Shown: positions 24,831-33,917, numbered from the stretch's first letter. The stretch is DNA of 37,721 bases from Aeromicrobium flavum (GCF_007992115.1 NZ_BJZQ01000021.1:1-37721), one strand, 5' to 3'. Program-made: numbers and translations. The notes: a model not told the origin generated them from the sequence alone.

Positions 24831-26102
24831 TCAGCGCAGGCAGCCCGGACGCTTCGAGGTCAGGGCGACGGTACGGACCGCGCGGCCGTGTCGGACCGTG
24901 ACCGTCGCGCGGACCGTGCCGCGGGCCTGCTTCCTCTTCAGGAACGTCACCTTCCGGGCCACGGAGAACGGCGCACGGCGATCGGTCGCGACCCAGCGGC
25001 GGCCCACCCGCAGGCTCGTGCGGGTGACGAGTCCGTGCCCGCCGCTCACCCGAGCGGTCAGCTGCTTCCGCGCGCCCGAGCCGGTGCAGACGGCTCGCAG
25101 TCGCAGCGTCGGGACGGCAGCGCCGACGCGTTGTGCGGAGGTGACGGGCTGCACGGGCCCTGACCTCGGCGGGATGGGCTTCGGTACGGGCGAGGTGCCG
25201 GGGTCGGGCCTCTCGTCGACGGCCTCCGGACGGATCGTCGCCAGGACCTTCGCCGCCATCTGCGTCATCCCGAGCGCCGAGGGGTGCACGGGCGCCCCGC
25301 CGTCCTCGAGGGCCTCGAGGCCGCGGATCCACTGGTCCGCGGGCGGGGCGCACGCGGAGTGGTCGTCCCAGCCGTCGATCGCGCGCAGGTCGACGAAGGT
25401 GAGCCCCTCGTCCGCGGCGACCGCCGCGATGGTGTCACTCACGCGGTCGGCCACGCCCTGGAGGCGGGCGAGGTCGGCGACCGAGGCGTTCCCCAGCTGC
25501 TCACACGCCCGCTCGGGCACCATGACCCCGTAGCCGACGGCCACGATCCGGGCGCGGGGAGCGCGCCGGCGCACGTCCGCCACCACGGCCCGGTACACGG
25601 GACGGAGAGCGTCGATCTGAGCGTTCACGGGCGCGATCGGCTCGCTGCTGCACCCGTCGGTGAGGCAGCGCCAGGCCAGCCCCGGCAGGTCCACGTCGTT
25701 GCCGCCCATCGGGCCGATCGTCACGAGCGTCGTGTCCGGTGCCAGGGCCTCGAGCTGCGCCGGGTTCAGGGTCGCGTTGGCCTGTTGGGGCTCCCAGTAG
25801 TGCGTCGTCCTCGCCGCACTGCAGCTGGCGTCGGTGAACGTGGCGACCTCGAGGGCGGTGGCGACGAGGGTGGCGAGGTTCCGCTCGCTGCGTCCGCAGC
25901 CGACGTTCCGCACGGGGCCGATGCCGGGTCCGGCGGTGAACGAGTCGCCCAGGGCGACGAAGTGCTCTCCGCTCGTGCCGCGGTCCCACACCCGCGTGAC
26001 GCCCGCCTCGGACGCGCGCGCGGGGGCGTGGGTGGTGAGCAGGCTCGTGGCCAGGGCCGTCGCGAGAGCGATGCCCACGGCACGGCGTCGGGGGAGGGTC
26101 AC
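24831..26102 (-). CDS. Secreted SGNH/GDSL hydrolase (copy 1)
   Basis: 423 aa. Signal peptide about 1-31 (basic LPRRR, then AVGIALATALATSLLTT, cleavage near ARA-SEA). Catalytic blocks: GDSFTAGPG (Ser54), a Gly-Gly before Asn135 (GPMGGNDVD) and His273 in APVHPSALG. Residue -3 to the His is Ala, so the usual DxxH Asp is missing. Six or more Cys in the domain suggest disulfides, as in Streptomyces secreted lipases. A Pro-rich linker (about 299-320) leads to a C-terminal module of about 95 residues shared with copy 2. GTG 26102 is supported by GAGAGGA upstream. Probably a secreted lipase/esterase; substrate unknown. Confidence 0.85.
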   Translation of the reverse strand: MTLPRRRAVGIALATALATSLLTTHAPARASEAGVTRVWDRGTSGEHFVALGDSFTAGPGIGPVRNVGCGRSERNLATLVATALEVATFTDASCSAARTTHYWEPQQANATLNPAQLEALAPDTTLVTIGPMGGNDVDLPGLAWRCLTDGCSSEPIAPVNAQIDALRPVYRAVVADVRRRAPRARIVAVGYGVMVPERACEQLGNASVADLARLQGVADRVSDTIAAVAADEGLTFVDLRAIDGWDDHSACAPPADQWIRGLEALEDGGAPVHPSALGMTQMAAKVLATIRPEAVDERPDPGTSPVPKPIPPRSGPVQPVTSAQRVGAAVPTLRLRAVCTGSGARKQLTARVSGGHGLVTRTSLRVGRRWVATDRRAPFSVARKVTFLKRKQARGTVRATVTVRHGRAVRTVALTSKRPGCLR

Positions 26103-26128
26103 GGTCGGTCCTCTCGCGTCGCGCAGCC

Positions 26129-26162
26129 TGTGACTTGAGGATACCCGTGTGACGGCTGTGAC
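26129..26162. promoter_or_regulatory. Promoter region with TGTGAC repeats upstream of SGNH copy 1
   Basis: TGTGAC occurs three times in the same orientation (26129, 26148, 26157). On the minus strand TATCCT (26143-26138) is a likely -10 box for the hydrolase gene, followed by its RBS. The repeats may bind a regulator of CRP/GlxR type, but no full palindrome is formed here. Confidence 0.35.
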
Positions 26163-26200
26163 TGGGCCGAATTCGCCAACAGCCGGTCCAGGCACGCGAC

Positions 26201-26231
26201 AGGGCCGCCGCCCCGGGGGAGCGGCGGCCCT
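26201..26231 (-). terminator. Terminator-like hairpin after SGNH copy 2
   Basis: AGGGCCGCCGC (26201-26211) and GCGGCGGCCCT (26221-26231) form a perfect 11-bp stem with a 9-base loop, 14 bp beyond the stop of the minus-strand gene. No U-tract follows, common in high-GC actinobacteria. Confidence 0.65.
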
Positions 26232-26245
26232 GAGGGCTCAGCGGG

Positions 26246-27436
26246 TCAGCGCAGGCAGCGCGGCTGCTTCGCCGTCACCGAGGTGGCACGGACGACCTTG
26301 CCGTGGCGCAGCACCACCTTGGCGCTGATCCTGCCGCGGGCCCCGCGCAGCGACTTCACGGTGCGGGTGACGGCGTACGGCGCCCGTACGTCGCTGCCGA
26401 CGGACGTGCGACCGATGCGGAAGTGCGCACCGGCCACGAGTCCCCGTCCGCCCGTGACGCGAAGGGTGACGCGCGGGTTGCGCTTCGGGCCGTGGCAGAC
26501 GGCGCGCAGGCGCACGGTGCGGGCTGCGGCGGCGACCCGGCGCTCGGCGGCGCGTCGCGCGGTGACCAGGGGCTCGATGGTCTCGAGGGCCATGGCCGCC
26601 ATCTGCGCCATGCCAGCAGTCGAGGGGTGCAGCGGCGCGCCGTCGTTGTAGGTGGCGAGACCGCGGACCCACTGCTCCTCGGGCGGTGCGCACGCCGAGT
26701 GGTCCTGCCAGCCCTCGATCGTGCGCATGTCGACGAACGAGATCCGCTCCTGCCGTGCGACCTGTCCGATCGTGTCGCTGAGGCGGTCGATCATCCCCTG
26801 CAGGAAGGCCAGGTCGGCCTCGGTGGCGTTGCCCAGGGCCGCGCAGCGCTCGCGCGGGACGTAGGTGCCGTAGCCCACGGCGACGATGTCGGCGCGCGGC
26901 GACCGCTCGCGCACGTCCTCGATCGACTGGCGGTACACCGGGACCAGCGCGTCGATCGCCGCGTGGAACGGAGTCGGGTCGAGCGTGCTGCACCCCTGGC
27001 TGATGCAGGTGTTGGCCAGGCCGACCAGGCCGACGTCGTTGCCGCCCATCGTGCCGAGCGTGACGAGCGTGGTGTCGCGGTCGAGGGCGTCGAGCTGCGC
27101 CGGGTTGGTGTACCCGCCGAGGGTCTGGGGGTTCCAGTAGTGGGTCGCGAGGGCGGCGCTGCAGCTCGCGTCGGTGAACGACGCGATCCTCAGGTCGGCG
27201 GCGACGAGGCGCACGAAGTTCTTGTCGCTGCGGTAGCAGCCGTCGAGCTGCTGGGGGATGCCCGGACCCGAGACGAACGAGTCGCCGAGCGCGACGTAAC
27301 GCTCCGTCGCCACCGGAGCGGTGCCGCCCGACGAACGGGCGCGCTCGGAGGCGGAGGCGGGGGTGGCGGCGACGAGGCCGGCGGCGAGGGCCAGCGCCGC
27401 GAGGGCGGCCGGAATGCGAGGGGTGGAACGGGACAC
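26246..27436 (-). CDS. Secreted SGNH/GDSL hydrolase (copy 2)
   Basis: 396 aa. Signal peptide about 1-30 (AALAALALAAGLVAATPASA-SE). Ser53 in GDSFVSGPG, Asn133 in GTMGGNDVG, His270 in APLHPSTAG; again Ala at the -3 position, so a Ser-His dyad or a displaced Asp (Asp265) is likely. It shares order and many stretches with copy 1 (FTDASCSA, NPAQL-AL, DHSACAPP-EQW), indicating tandem duplication, but lacks the Pro-rich linker. The C-terminal module ends QPRCLR. GTG start 27436 with GGAGGAG upstream. A CRP/GlxR-like palindrome lies 22 bp before the start. Confidence 0.85.
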   Translation of the reverse strand: MSRSTPRIPAALAALALAAGLVAATPASASERARSSGGTAPVATERYVALGDSFVSGPGIPQQLDGCYRSDKNFVRLVAADLRIASFTDASCSAALATHYWNPQTLGGYTNPAQLDALDRDTTLVTLGTMGGNDVGLVGLANTCISQGCSTLDPTPFHAAIDALVPVYRQSIEDVRERSPRADIVAVGYGTYVPRERCAALGNATEADLAFLQGMIDRLSDTIGQVARQERISFVDMRTIEGWQDHSACAPPEEQWVRGLATYNDGAPLHPSTAGMAQMAAMALETIEPLVTARRAAERRVAAAARTVRLRAVCHGPKRNPRVTLRVTGGRGLVAGAHFRIGRTSVGSDVRAPYAVTRTVKSLRGARGRISAKVVLRHGKVVRATSVTAKQPRCLR

Positions 27437-27458
27437 GGGTACTCCTCCAGGGCTCCAC

Positions 27459-27474
27459 TGTGACGCGCGTCACG
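27459..27474. promoter_or_regulatory. CRP/GlxR-like palindrome upstream of SGNH copy 2
   Basis: TGTGA-CGCGCG-TCACG matches nine of ten conserved positions of the TGTGA-N6-TCACA site used by actinobacterial Crp/GlxR proteins. It sits between the hydrolase start and the response regulator stop. The core GTGACGCGCGTCAC is a perfect 14-bp palindrome. Confidence 0.45.
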
Positions 27475-27511
27475 TCGGGTGTGGCGACGCTATCACTGAG
27501 TGGCCGACGGC

Positions 27512-28174
27512 TCAGTCCAGCAGGTAGCGGCGCTCCGGGCGCCCGGCCGTGCCGTAGCGGAGCCGGACCGTCGCGCGGCCCGTGGAGACGAAGTGCTCGA
27601 GGTAGCGGCGGGCGGTGACGCGGGACAGGCCCACCCGCTCCGCCGCCTCCGCGGCCGAGACCTCGCCGCCGCCGGCCAGCGCCGTGAGCAGTGACGCCGC
27701 CGTCTCGGCGCTCAGGCCCTTGGGCAGGGGCGTGGCACCGCCGCGCCCGCCACCGAACGCGCGGTCGATCGCCGACTGATCGGGCTCGGACTCGGTGCGC
27801 AGCGCCGTCAGCGATCGGGCGACCGCCCGCAGCCGCTCAGCCAGCTCGGGGTACTCGAACGGCTTCACCAGGTACTGCTGGGCGCCGCCGAGCAGGGCCG
27901 CACGGACGATGCCCGCGTCGCGCTCGGCGGTGACCATGATGACGCCCACCCCGTGCCCGGCCGCGCGCAGCGAGCGCAGGACCTCGATGCCGTCCATGTC
28001 GGGCAGGTGCACGTCGAGCAGTACCAGGTCGGGGGAGAGGTCAGCGACAGCTCGGGGCGCCTCCGCGCCGGTGCCGGCGGTCCCGGCCACCTCGAAGCCG
28101 TCCGTGCGCTGCACGAACCGTTCGTGGATCCGCGCCACCATGAAGTCGTCGTCGACCACGAGGACGCTGATCAC
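27512..28174 (-). CDS. Response regulator, CitB/DcuR type
   Basis: 220 aa. Receiver domain (about 1-120) with the acidic pocket D8-D9-D10, phosphoacceptor Asp54 in LVLLDVHLPDMDG, and LVKPFEY carrying the conserved Lys. The C-terminal HTH (about 160-210; EVSAAEAAERVGLSRVTARRYLEHFVSTG, then a basic RLRYGTAGRPERRY) is typical of regulators paired with CitA/DcuS kinases. GTG start overlaps the kinase stop by GTGA. Given the divergent tctCBA genes, it probably activates that transporter in response to a di- or tricarboxylate. Confidence 0.9.
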   Translation of the reverse strand: MISVLVVDDDFMVARIHERFVQRTDGFEVAGTAGTGAEAPRAVADLSPDLVLLDVHLPDMDGIEVLRSLRAAGHGVGVIMVTAERDAGIVRAALLGGAQQYLVKPFEYPELAERLRAVARSLTALRTESEPDQSAIDRAFGGGRGGATPLPKGLSAETAASLLTALAGGGEVSAAEAAERVGLSRVTARRYLEHFVSTGRATVRLRYGTAGRPERRYLLD

Positions 28175-29790
28175 GTGCCGCTCCCCGGCAGCCGGACACG
28201 GAAGGTCGCTCCGGGGCCGCCCTCGTCGAGAGTCGCCGCTCCGCCTCGGCGCGTCGCGATGAGGCGGACCAGCGGGAGTCCGATGCCGCGTCCACCGAGG
28301 ACCTCGGGCTTCGTCGAGAACCCGCGCGAGAAGATCGTCCCGGCGATCTGGTTCGGCACGCCGGGCCCGTCGTCGCTCACCACGACGTCGATCGTGCCAT
28401 CGTCCTCCTCGGTCAGCCGCACGACGACCTGGTGCCCGTGCCCGGCGCGACAGGCGTCGATCGCGTTGTCGACGAGGTTGCCCAGCACGGTGGTGAGGTC
28501 GGCGGCCAGGTCGGGTCCGAGCGTCCCGAGGCGGGACGCCTCGTCGATCCGCAGCCGCAGTCCCGCCTCGCTCGCCTGGCTGGCCTTGGCTGCCAGGAGC
28601 GCGGCGACGGCCGGGTCCTGCACCGCCTCGCGCAGGTTCGTGTCGAGGACGGCGCGCTCGCGCGTGAGCGTGCCCAGCAGGCTCGCGAGCTCGTCGTACT
28701 CGCCGAGCTCGACGAGTCCGGAGATGGTGTGCAGCCGGTTGGCGAACTCGTGGGTCTGCGCGCGCAGTGCGTCGCTGATCGACAGGTTCGAGCTGAGCTG
28801 CTGCTCGACCTCGACCAGATCGGTGCGGTCGCGCATCGTCGTGACGCTGCCGATGCCCATGCCGCGGCTGGAGGCGGCGCGCCGGTTGACCACCAGCACC
28901 CGGTCGCCGGTCAGCACCACCGCGTCGCGGGCGTCGGCGTCGCCGGCGACCAGCGCCGTCAGCTCGGGGTCCAGGCCGAGCGTGTCGATCGGGCGGCCCA
29001 CCGGGTCGCCCGAGACGTCGAGGAGGCGACGGGCCGCGTCGTTCATGACCGTGACGGTGCCGGCGTTGTCGACCGCGACGACTCCCTCGCGGATGCTGTG
29101 GAGCAGGGCGTAGCGGTGGTCGGCGAGCGTCGCGATCTCGTCGCCCGCCAGCCCGCGGGTGCGTCGCTTCAGCAGGCGCGACACGGCCCACGTCCCGAGG
29201 CCGCCGAGCAGGGCGCCCAGCCCCAGGTACAGCGCGAGGTCGCTCGCCGAGTCGGTCACGCGGTCCCACCAGGACGGGTACGCCTGCGCGGCGACGGCGA
29301 TGCCGACGAGCGTGCCGTCGTCGGCGATCACGGGGGCGTGCGCGGTGACGTACCGTCGGCCGTCGCGCAGCTGGTCGCCGCTCCAGCCGCGGCCCTCGCG
29401 CACGCGGCTCTCGCCGAGGTCGATCCTCGTGCCGACCTCCGCCGGCTCGGCCGCGGCGATCACGACGCCGTCGACGTCGGTCACCAGGACGTCGGTCGCT
29501 CCCGACAGCGCCACGGCACGCTCGACGAACGGAGCGAGGGTCCGCGTGGCCGCCGGGTCTCCGATCGCCGAGCGCACGACCTCGCCGCCGGCCAGGTACT
29601 CCGCGACGGACCGCATGGCACTCCCGCGCTCCTCGGTGAAGGCAGCGGTGCTCTGGCGGAAGGAAATGATCGCGACGACGATCAGCACCGCCGCGACGAC
29701 GGCCAGCTGCTGCAGCAGCACCTGCCCCGCCAACGTGCGGTGACGTCGCCCGGATGCTCCGCCCCGTCTGGCCACGCTGCGTCTGACCAC
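28171..29790 (-). CDS. CitA/DcuS-type sensor histidine kinase
   Basis: 539 aa. TM1 at about 25-44 and TM2 near 178-198 enclose an extracytoplasmic sensor region (TEERGSAMRSVAEYLAGG..., VLVTDVDGVVIA..., YVTAHAPVI) of the Cache/PAS-like type that binds carboxylates. A cytoplasmic PAS domain follows (YALLHSIREGVVAVDNAGTVTVMNDAARRLL), then the H-box LRAQTHEFANRLHTISGL characteristic of CitA/DcuS, the N-box LGNLVDNAIDA, and ATP-lid glycines DDGPGVP and GGRGIGLPLV. Start is uncertain: GTG 29790 has AAAGGAGG 11 bases upstream; ATG 29847 is the next in-frame ATG but lies far upstream of that RBS. Likely senses the TctC substrate. Confidence 0.88.
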   Translation of the reverse strand: MVRRSVARRGGASGRRHRTLAGQVLLQQLAVVAAVLIVVAIISFRQSTAAFTEERGSAMRSVAEYLAGGEVVRSAIGDPAATRTLAPFVERAVALSGATDVLVTDVDGVVIAAAEPAEVGTRIDLGESRVREGRGWSGDQLRDGRRYVTAHAPVIADDGTLVGIAVAAQAYPSWWDRVTDSASDLALYLGLGALLGGLGTWAVSRLLKRRTRGLAGDEIATLADHRYALLHSIREGVVAVDNAGTVTVMNDAARRLLDVSGDPVGRPIDTLGLDPELTALVAGDADARDAVVLTGDRVLVVNRRAASSRGMGIGSVTTMRDRTDLVEVEQQLSSNLSISDALRAQTHEFANRLHTISGLVELGEYDELASLLGTLTRERAVLDTNLREAVQDPAVAALLAAKASQASEAGLRLRIDEASRLGTLGPDLAADLTTVLGNLVDNAIDACRAGHGHQVVVRLTEEDDGTIDVVVSDDGPGVPNQIAGTIFSRGFSTKPEVLGGRGIGLPLVRLIATRRGGAATLDEGGPGATFRVRLPGSGT

Positions 29791-29874
29791 AATGACCAGA
29801 ACCTCCTTTGCGTCCGCAATCGTGACCCACGCCACAGGTGCGCCCATGATCAGGATGGAGCACGAGGAGGACCG

Positions 29875-30882
29875 ATGACCACGTGGGAGACGACGGACCG
29901 GCACGGCCGGGCGCTCGGCATCGCCATGGCACTGGCACTGGTGGTGGCGATGCTGGCCGGCTGCGGTGTGACGCGCGAGGACGGCGACGACCCGGGCAAC
30001 CGGCGGTTGCGCATGATGATCCCGAACAGTCCGGGCGGCGGCTACGACCTGACCGGCCGCGCCGGGGTGCGGGCGCTGGAGCAGAACGAGCTCACCGGGC
30101 GCTTCGAGGTCACGAACGTCATCGGCGCCGGCGGCACGGTCGCGATGCAGCGGCTCATGAACGAGCGCGGCGCCGAGGACCTGATGATGACGATGGGCCT
30201 GGGCGTCGTCGGCTCGGTCTTCACGAACGGCTCCGACGCCACGGTCGACAAGGCCACCCCGATCGCCCAGCTGGTCTCCGAGCCCGAGGGCATCCTCGTC
30301 CCGAAGGACTCGCCCTTCGAGACGGTGCAGGACTTCGTGGACGCCTGGAAGAAGGACCCGGGCGCCGTGACGATCGGCGGCGGCTCGTCGCCCGGCGGGC
30401 CCGACCACCTCTTCCCGATGCAGCTCGCGCAGGAGCTCGGCATCGACGCGAGGGACGTCAACTACATCACGTACGACGGCGGCGGACCGCTCACGACGGC
30501 GCTGCTCGGCTCCAAGATCGAGGTCGGCATGTCGGGGCTGGGCGAGTTCGAGGGTCAGATCGAGGACGGCTCCCTGCGCGTCCTGGCGGTCTCGGGCGAG
30601 GAGCGACTCGACACCGTCGACGCCCCCACGCTCAAGGAGGAGGGCGTCGACTTCAGCTTCATCAACTGGCGCGGCGTGCTCGCGCCGCCGGGCATCTCCG
30701 ACCAGACCCGCGACGAGTACATCGAGCTGCTGACCGCCATGCACGACACGGACGAGTGGCGAGAGGCGCTGGAGCGCAACGGCTGGACCGACGACTTCGT
30801 CACCGGCGACGAGTTCGGCACCTTCCTGGAGGAGCAGAACGACCGCGTCGCCTCGACCCTCGAGGAGCTGGGACTCGCATGA
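29875..30882 (+). CDS. tctC: Tripartite tricarboxylate transporter, substrate-binding lipoprotein
   Basis: 335 aa. Signal sequence with lipobox LAGC (Cys30), so a membrane-anchored extracytoplasmic binding protein. Family sequence: MMIPNSPGGGYDLTGRAGVRAL, VTNVIGAGGTVAMQRLMN, ILVPKDSPFETVQDFVDAWKKDPG, GGGPLTTALLGSKIEVGMSG and WRGVLAPPGI. Delivers a tricarboxylate or similar acid (citrate is the archetype) to TctAB. RBS GAGGAGG just upstream. Divergent from the CitA-like kinase with an 84-bp shared control region. Stop overlaps tctB (ATGA). Confidence 0.9.
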   Translation: MTTWETTDRHGRALGIAMALALVVAMLAGCGVTREDGDDPGNRRLRMMIPNSPGGGYDLTGRAGVRALEQNELTGRFEVTNVIGAGGTVAMQRLMNERGAEDLMMTMGLGVVGSVFTNGSDATVDKATPIAQLVSEPEGILVPKDSPFETVQDFVDAWKKDPGAVTIGGGSSPGGPDHLFPMQLAQELGIDARDVNYITYDGGGPLTTALLGSKIEVGMSGLGEFEGQIEDGSLRVLAVSGEERLDTVDAPTLKEEGVDFSFINWRGVLAPPGISDQTRDEYIELLTAMHDTDEWREALERNGWTDDFVTGDEFGTFLEEQNDRVASTLEELGLA

Positions 30883-31388
30883 ACACGTCAGCCACCGCAC
30901 CGCCGCGCCGGGTGGACACCGCCCAGTACGGCCTGGCGGCCTTCGTCGGCCTCGTCGGGGTCGTCGTGCTCGTCGACGGCCTCGGGCTCGATCCGGGCTT
31001 CGCCGACCAACCGGTCCAGCCCTACGCGTTCTCGTACGCGATCGGCGGGGCCCTCGTGGTCCTGGGCGGCCTGCTCGCCGTCGCGACGTGGCGCGGTGAC
31101 GTCGCCGAGCCCGAGGAGGGTGAGGACGTCGACCTCAGCGGCGGCCTGGACTGGGCCACGCTGCTGCAGCTGGTCGCGGTGATCGTCATCGTGATCGCGC
31201 TGATCGGCTGGCTCGGCTGGGCCATCATGGGCGCCTTCCTGTTCGCGGCGTCGGCCCGGATCCTGGGCAGCCGCCGGCTCCTGCTCGACATCGGCGTGGG
31301 CATCGCGATGTCGTTGCTCAGCTGGTACGGCTTCTACGTCGGTCTGGGCATCCCGATCCCGGCGGGCATCCTGGACGGAGTGCTCTGA
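30879..31388 (+). CDS. tctB: Tripartite tricarboxylate transporter small membrane subunit
   Basis: 169 aa with four hydrophobic segments (about 20-38, 49-66, 90-115 and 122-165, the last being a pair), matching the TctB family size and topology. Conserved [21 protein letters not shown] opening and [22 protein letters not shown] ending. An acidic loop (EPEEGEDVD) lies between TM2 and TM3. ATG overlaps the tctC stop, and TGATG joins it to tctA. Confidence 0.9.
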   Translation: MNTSATAPPRRVDTAQYGLAAFVGLVGVVVLVDGLGLDPGFADQPVQPYAFSYAIGGALVVLGGLLAVATWRGDVAEPEEGEDVDLSGGLDWATLLQLVAVIVIVIALIGWLGWAIMGAFLFAASARILGSRRLLLDIGVGIAMSLLSWYGFYVGLGIPIPAGILDGVL

Positions 31389-32917
31389 TGGATCTGCTGA
31401 TGGAGGGCTTCGCCAACGCCCTGACCCCGGAGAACCTGATGTACGCCGTGATCGGCGTGCTGCTCGGAACAGCCGTCGGCGTGCTGCCGGGCATCGGCCC
31501 CGCCATGACGGTGGCCCTGCTGCTGCCGATCACCTACAACGTGGATCCCGCCGGAGCGCTGATCATGTTCGCCGGCATCTACTACGGCGGCATGTACGGC
31601 GGCTCGACGACGTCGATCCTGCTCAACACCCCGGGCGAGTCCTCGTCCGTCGTCACCGCCCTCGAGGGCAACAAGATGGCGAAGGGCGGGCGAGCGGCCC
31701 AGGCGCTCGCCACCGCCGCGATCGGCTCGTTCGTCGCCGGCACGATCGGCTCGGTACTGCTGGTGGTGCTGATGCCGAACATCGCCGACCTCGTGGTGAA
31801 GCTGGGGGCGCCGTCCTACTTCGCGATCATGCTGTTCGCGCTGTTCACGGTCACCGCGGTCCTCGGCTCGTCCAAGGTGCGCGGGTTCATCTCGCTGTTC
31901 CTCGGCCTGACCATCGCCCTGGTCGGCTCGCAGACCGGCCAGGCGCGACTCACCTTCGGCCGGCCCGAGCTGGCCGACGGCATCGACGTCGTGGTCGTCG
32001 CGGTCGCGATCTTCGCGATCGGCGAGGCGCTCTGGGTGGCGGCTCACCTGCGTCGCCGGCCGCTCGAGATCATCCCGGTCGGCCAACCGTGGATGAGCCG
32101 CGCGGACTGGGGCCGGTCGTGGAAGCCGTGGCTGCGCGGGACCGCGTACGGGTTCCCATTCGGCGCCCTGCCGGCCGGCGGCGCCGAGGTCCCGACCTTC
32201 CTGTCGTACATCACCGAGCGTCGCCTGACGAAGCATCCCGAGGAGTTCGGCAAGGGCGCGATCGAGGGGGTCGCGGGACCCGAGGCGGCCAACAACGCCT
32301 CGGCCGCCGGCACCCTCGTCCCCTTGCTCGCGATCGGCCTGCCGACCACGGCCACCGCGGCCGTCATGCTGCTGGCGATCCAGAGCTACGGCATCCAGCC
32401 GGGGCCGCAGCTGATGGACACCGAGCCCGAGCTGGTCTGGGCGCTGCTCGCGAGCCTCTTCATCGCCAACGTGCTGCTGCTCGTGCTGAACCTGCCGATG
32501 GCGCCGATCTGGGCGAAGCTGCTGCGCATCCCGCGGCCGTACCTCTACGCCGGGATCCTCTTCTTCGCCGCGCTCGGCGCGTACAGCGTCAACTTCCAGC
32601 CGTTCGACCTGGGCATCCTGCTGGTGCTGGGCCTGCTGGGCTTCGCCATGCGGCGGTTCGGCCTGCCGGTCCTGCCGCTGATCATCGGCGTGATCCTCGG
32701 ACCCCGCCTCGAGGAGCAGCTGACCACGGCCCTGGCCATCTCGCAGGGAGACATCAGCACCCTCTGGAGCGAGCCGGTCGCCGTGCTGGTCTACGTCCTC
32801 ATGGCCGTCATCGCCGTGGTGATGGCGGTCGCGGGGTGGCGCCGGCGTGGGCACGACACGGACGAGATCGATCGCGTGCTCGACCGGGCCGCGGCGACCG
32901 ACGCGGACGACATCTGA
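31388..32917 (+). CDS. tctA: Tripartite tricarboxylate transporter large membrane subunit
   Basis: 509 aa, about 10-12 TM segments, the translocating subunit. The two TctA signatures are present: [25 protein letters not shown] with [23 protein letters not shown] near the N-terminus, and the inverted-repeat equivalents [17 protein letters not shown] with [34 protein letters not shown]. Secondary transport, probably coupled to protons or sodium. Last transporter gene; a stress-protein gene follows after 12 bp with its own RBS. Confidence 0.92.
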   Translation: MDLLMEGFANALTPENLMYAVIGVLLGTAVGVLPGIGPAMTVALLLPITYNVDPAGALIMFAGIYYGGMYGGSTTSILLNTPGESSSVVTALEGNKMAKGGRAAQALATAAIGSFVAGTIGSVLLVVLMPNIADLVVKLGAPSYFAIMLFALFTVTAVLGSSKVRGFISLFLGLTIALVGSQTGQARLTFGRPELADGIDVVVVAVAIFAIGEALWVAAHLRRRPLEIIPVGQPWMSRADWGRSWKPWLRGTAYGFPFGALPAGGAEVPTFLSYITERRLTKHPEEFGKGAIEGVAGPEAANNASAAGTLVPLLAIGLPTTATAAVMLLAIQSYGIQPGPQLMDTEPELVWALLASLFIANVLLLVLNLPMAPIWAKLLRIPRPYLYAGILFFAALGAYSVNFQPFDLGILLVLGLLGFAMRRFGLPVLPLIIGVILGPRLEEQLTTALAISQGDISTLWSEPVAVLVYVLMAVIAVVMAVAGWRRRGHDTDEIDRVLDRAAATDADDI

Positions 32918-32929
32918 GAGGACGACGAC

Positions 32930-33337
32930 ATGACGATCGTGGTGGGCTACAGCCCCGACAGGTACGGACGGGCGGCGCTGGCGCACGGCGCCGCGGAGGC
33001 GACGTTGCGCGGCGAGCACCTGCTCGTGGTCAACGACACCCGCGGGGACGCCCTCGTCGACGACCGGTTCGCGCACGAGGACGAGATCGCGCAGGTCCGG
33101 GCGCGGCTGGCCACCCTCGGACTCGACGCCGAGGTGCGCCAGGAGGTGGTGCGCGACGTCGCGGAGAGCGTCGTCCGGGCCGCTGCCGAGGCCGCGGCGA
33201 GCCTCATCGTGGTCGGCGTGCGGCACCGCAGCCCGGTGGGCAAGGCGCTGCTGGGCAGCGTCGCGCAGCGCGTGATCCTCGACGCCCCGTGTCCCGTCCT
33301 CGCGGTCAAGCCGAACGAGGAGTCCGACGCCGTCTGA
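32930..33337 (+). CDS. Single-domain universal stress protein (tct-linked)
   Basis: 135 aa, one Usp domain. MTIVVGYSPDRYGRAALAHGAAEA at the start; nucleotide-binding region VVGVRHRSPVGKALLGSVAQRVILDAPCPVLAVKP. The subgroup motif RxRSPVGK replaces the second Gly of G-2X-G with His. RBS AGAGGA before ATG 32930. Likely co-transcribed with tctCBA; Usp genes next to transporters of this kind are frequent. It is a paralogue of the gene at 35871-36251. Confidence 0.88.
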   Translation: MTIVVGYSPDRYGRAALAHGAAEATLRGEHLLVVNDTRGDALVDDRFAHEDEIAQVRARLATLGLDAEVRQEVVRDVAESVVRAAAEAAASLIVVGVRHRSPVGKALLGSVAQRVILDAPCPVLAVKPNEESDAV

Positions 33338-33365
33338 CGCGGCGGGCGTGCCTACGATGTCGGGC

Positions 33366-33914
33366 ATGCCCGAAGTCGTCGAGCGCGCCCGCGACCTGGT
33401 CGGGCGACTCCTGCACGGACACGGCGTCGTCGCCCGCATCACCGAGGTGGAGGCGTACGGCGGCATCGAGGATCCCGCGTCGCACGCCTACGTGAGGACA
33501 CCCCGCTCGGAGATCATGTACGGCCCGCCGTGGCGCCTCTACGTCTACCGGATCCACGGCCATCACGCGGCCAACGTCGTCACGGGCCCGACCGAGCTGG
33601 CCGCCGCGGTGCTGATCCGGGCCGGCGAGATCGTCGAGGGGATCGAGCTGGCGCGCGAGCGTCGGGGTCCCGTGGCCGACCACGCGCTGGGACGGGGTCC
33701 GGGTAACCTCACGAAGGCGCTCGGCATCACGAGCCTCGACCTCGGCACCGACCTGCTCGATCCCGTGCCGGTGTTCCTGGGGGAGCGCGCCGACCGTCCA
33801 ACCCTGGTCGCCGGGCCGCGGGTGGGCGTGCGGCTCAACGCCGACGCCCCGTGGCGCTTCTGGGCACAGGACGATCCCACGGTCTCGGCGTACCGGCGCC
33901 ACCCGCGGGCCTGA
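33366..33914 (+). CDS. DNA-3-methyladenine glycosylase (AAG/MPG family)
   Basis: 182 aa, the compact bacterial version of the alkyladenine DNA glycosylase fold: ITEVEAYGGIEDPASHAYVRTPRSEIMYGPPWRLYVYRIHGHHAANVVTG (catalytic Glu in EVEAY) and GRGPGNLTKALGI. Excises alkylated purines and hypoxanthine in base excision repair. ATG 33366 is chosen because TACGAT (33353-33358) lies 7 bases upstream, a leaderless arrangement; ATG 33357 and GTG 33348 are in frame but overlap that box. Ends 3 bp before the convergent acyltransferase. Confidence 0.9.
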   Translation: MPEVVERARDLVGRLLHGHGVVARITEVEAYGGIEDPASHAYVRTPRSEIMYGPPWRLYVYRIHGHHAANVVTGPTELAAAVLIRAGEIVEGIELARERRGPVADHALGRGPGNLTKALGITSLDLGTDLLDPVPVFLGERADRPTLVAGPRVGVRLNADAPWRFWAQDDPTVSAYRRHPRA

Positions 33915-33917
33915 GGC

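Noticed and set aside
28432..30882. 816-codon plus-strand frame ending in TctC
   Set aside because: The portion before 29875 is antisense to the histidine kinase. The lipoprotein signal sequence and RBS fix the TctC start at 29875.
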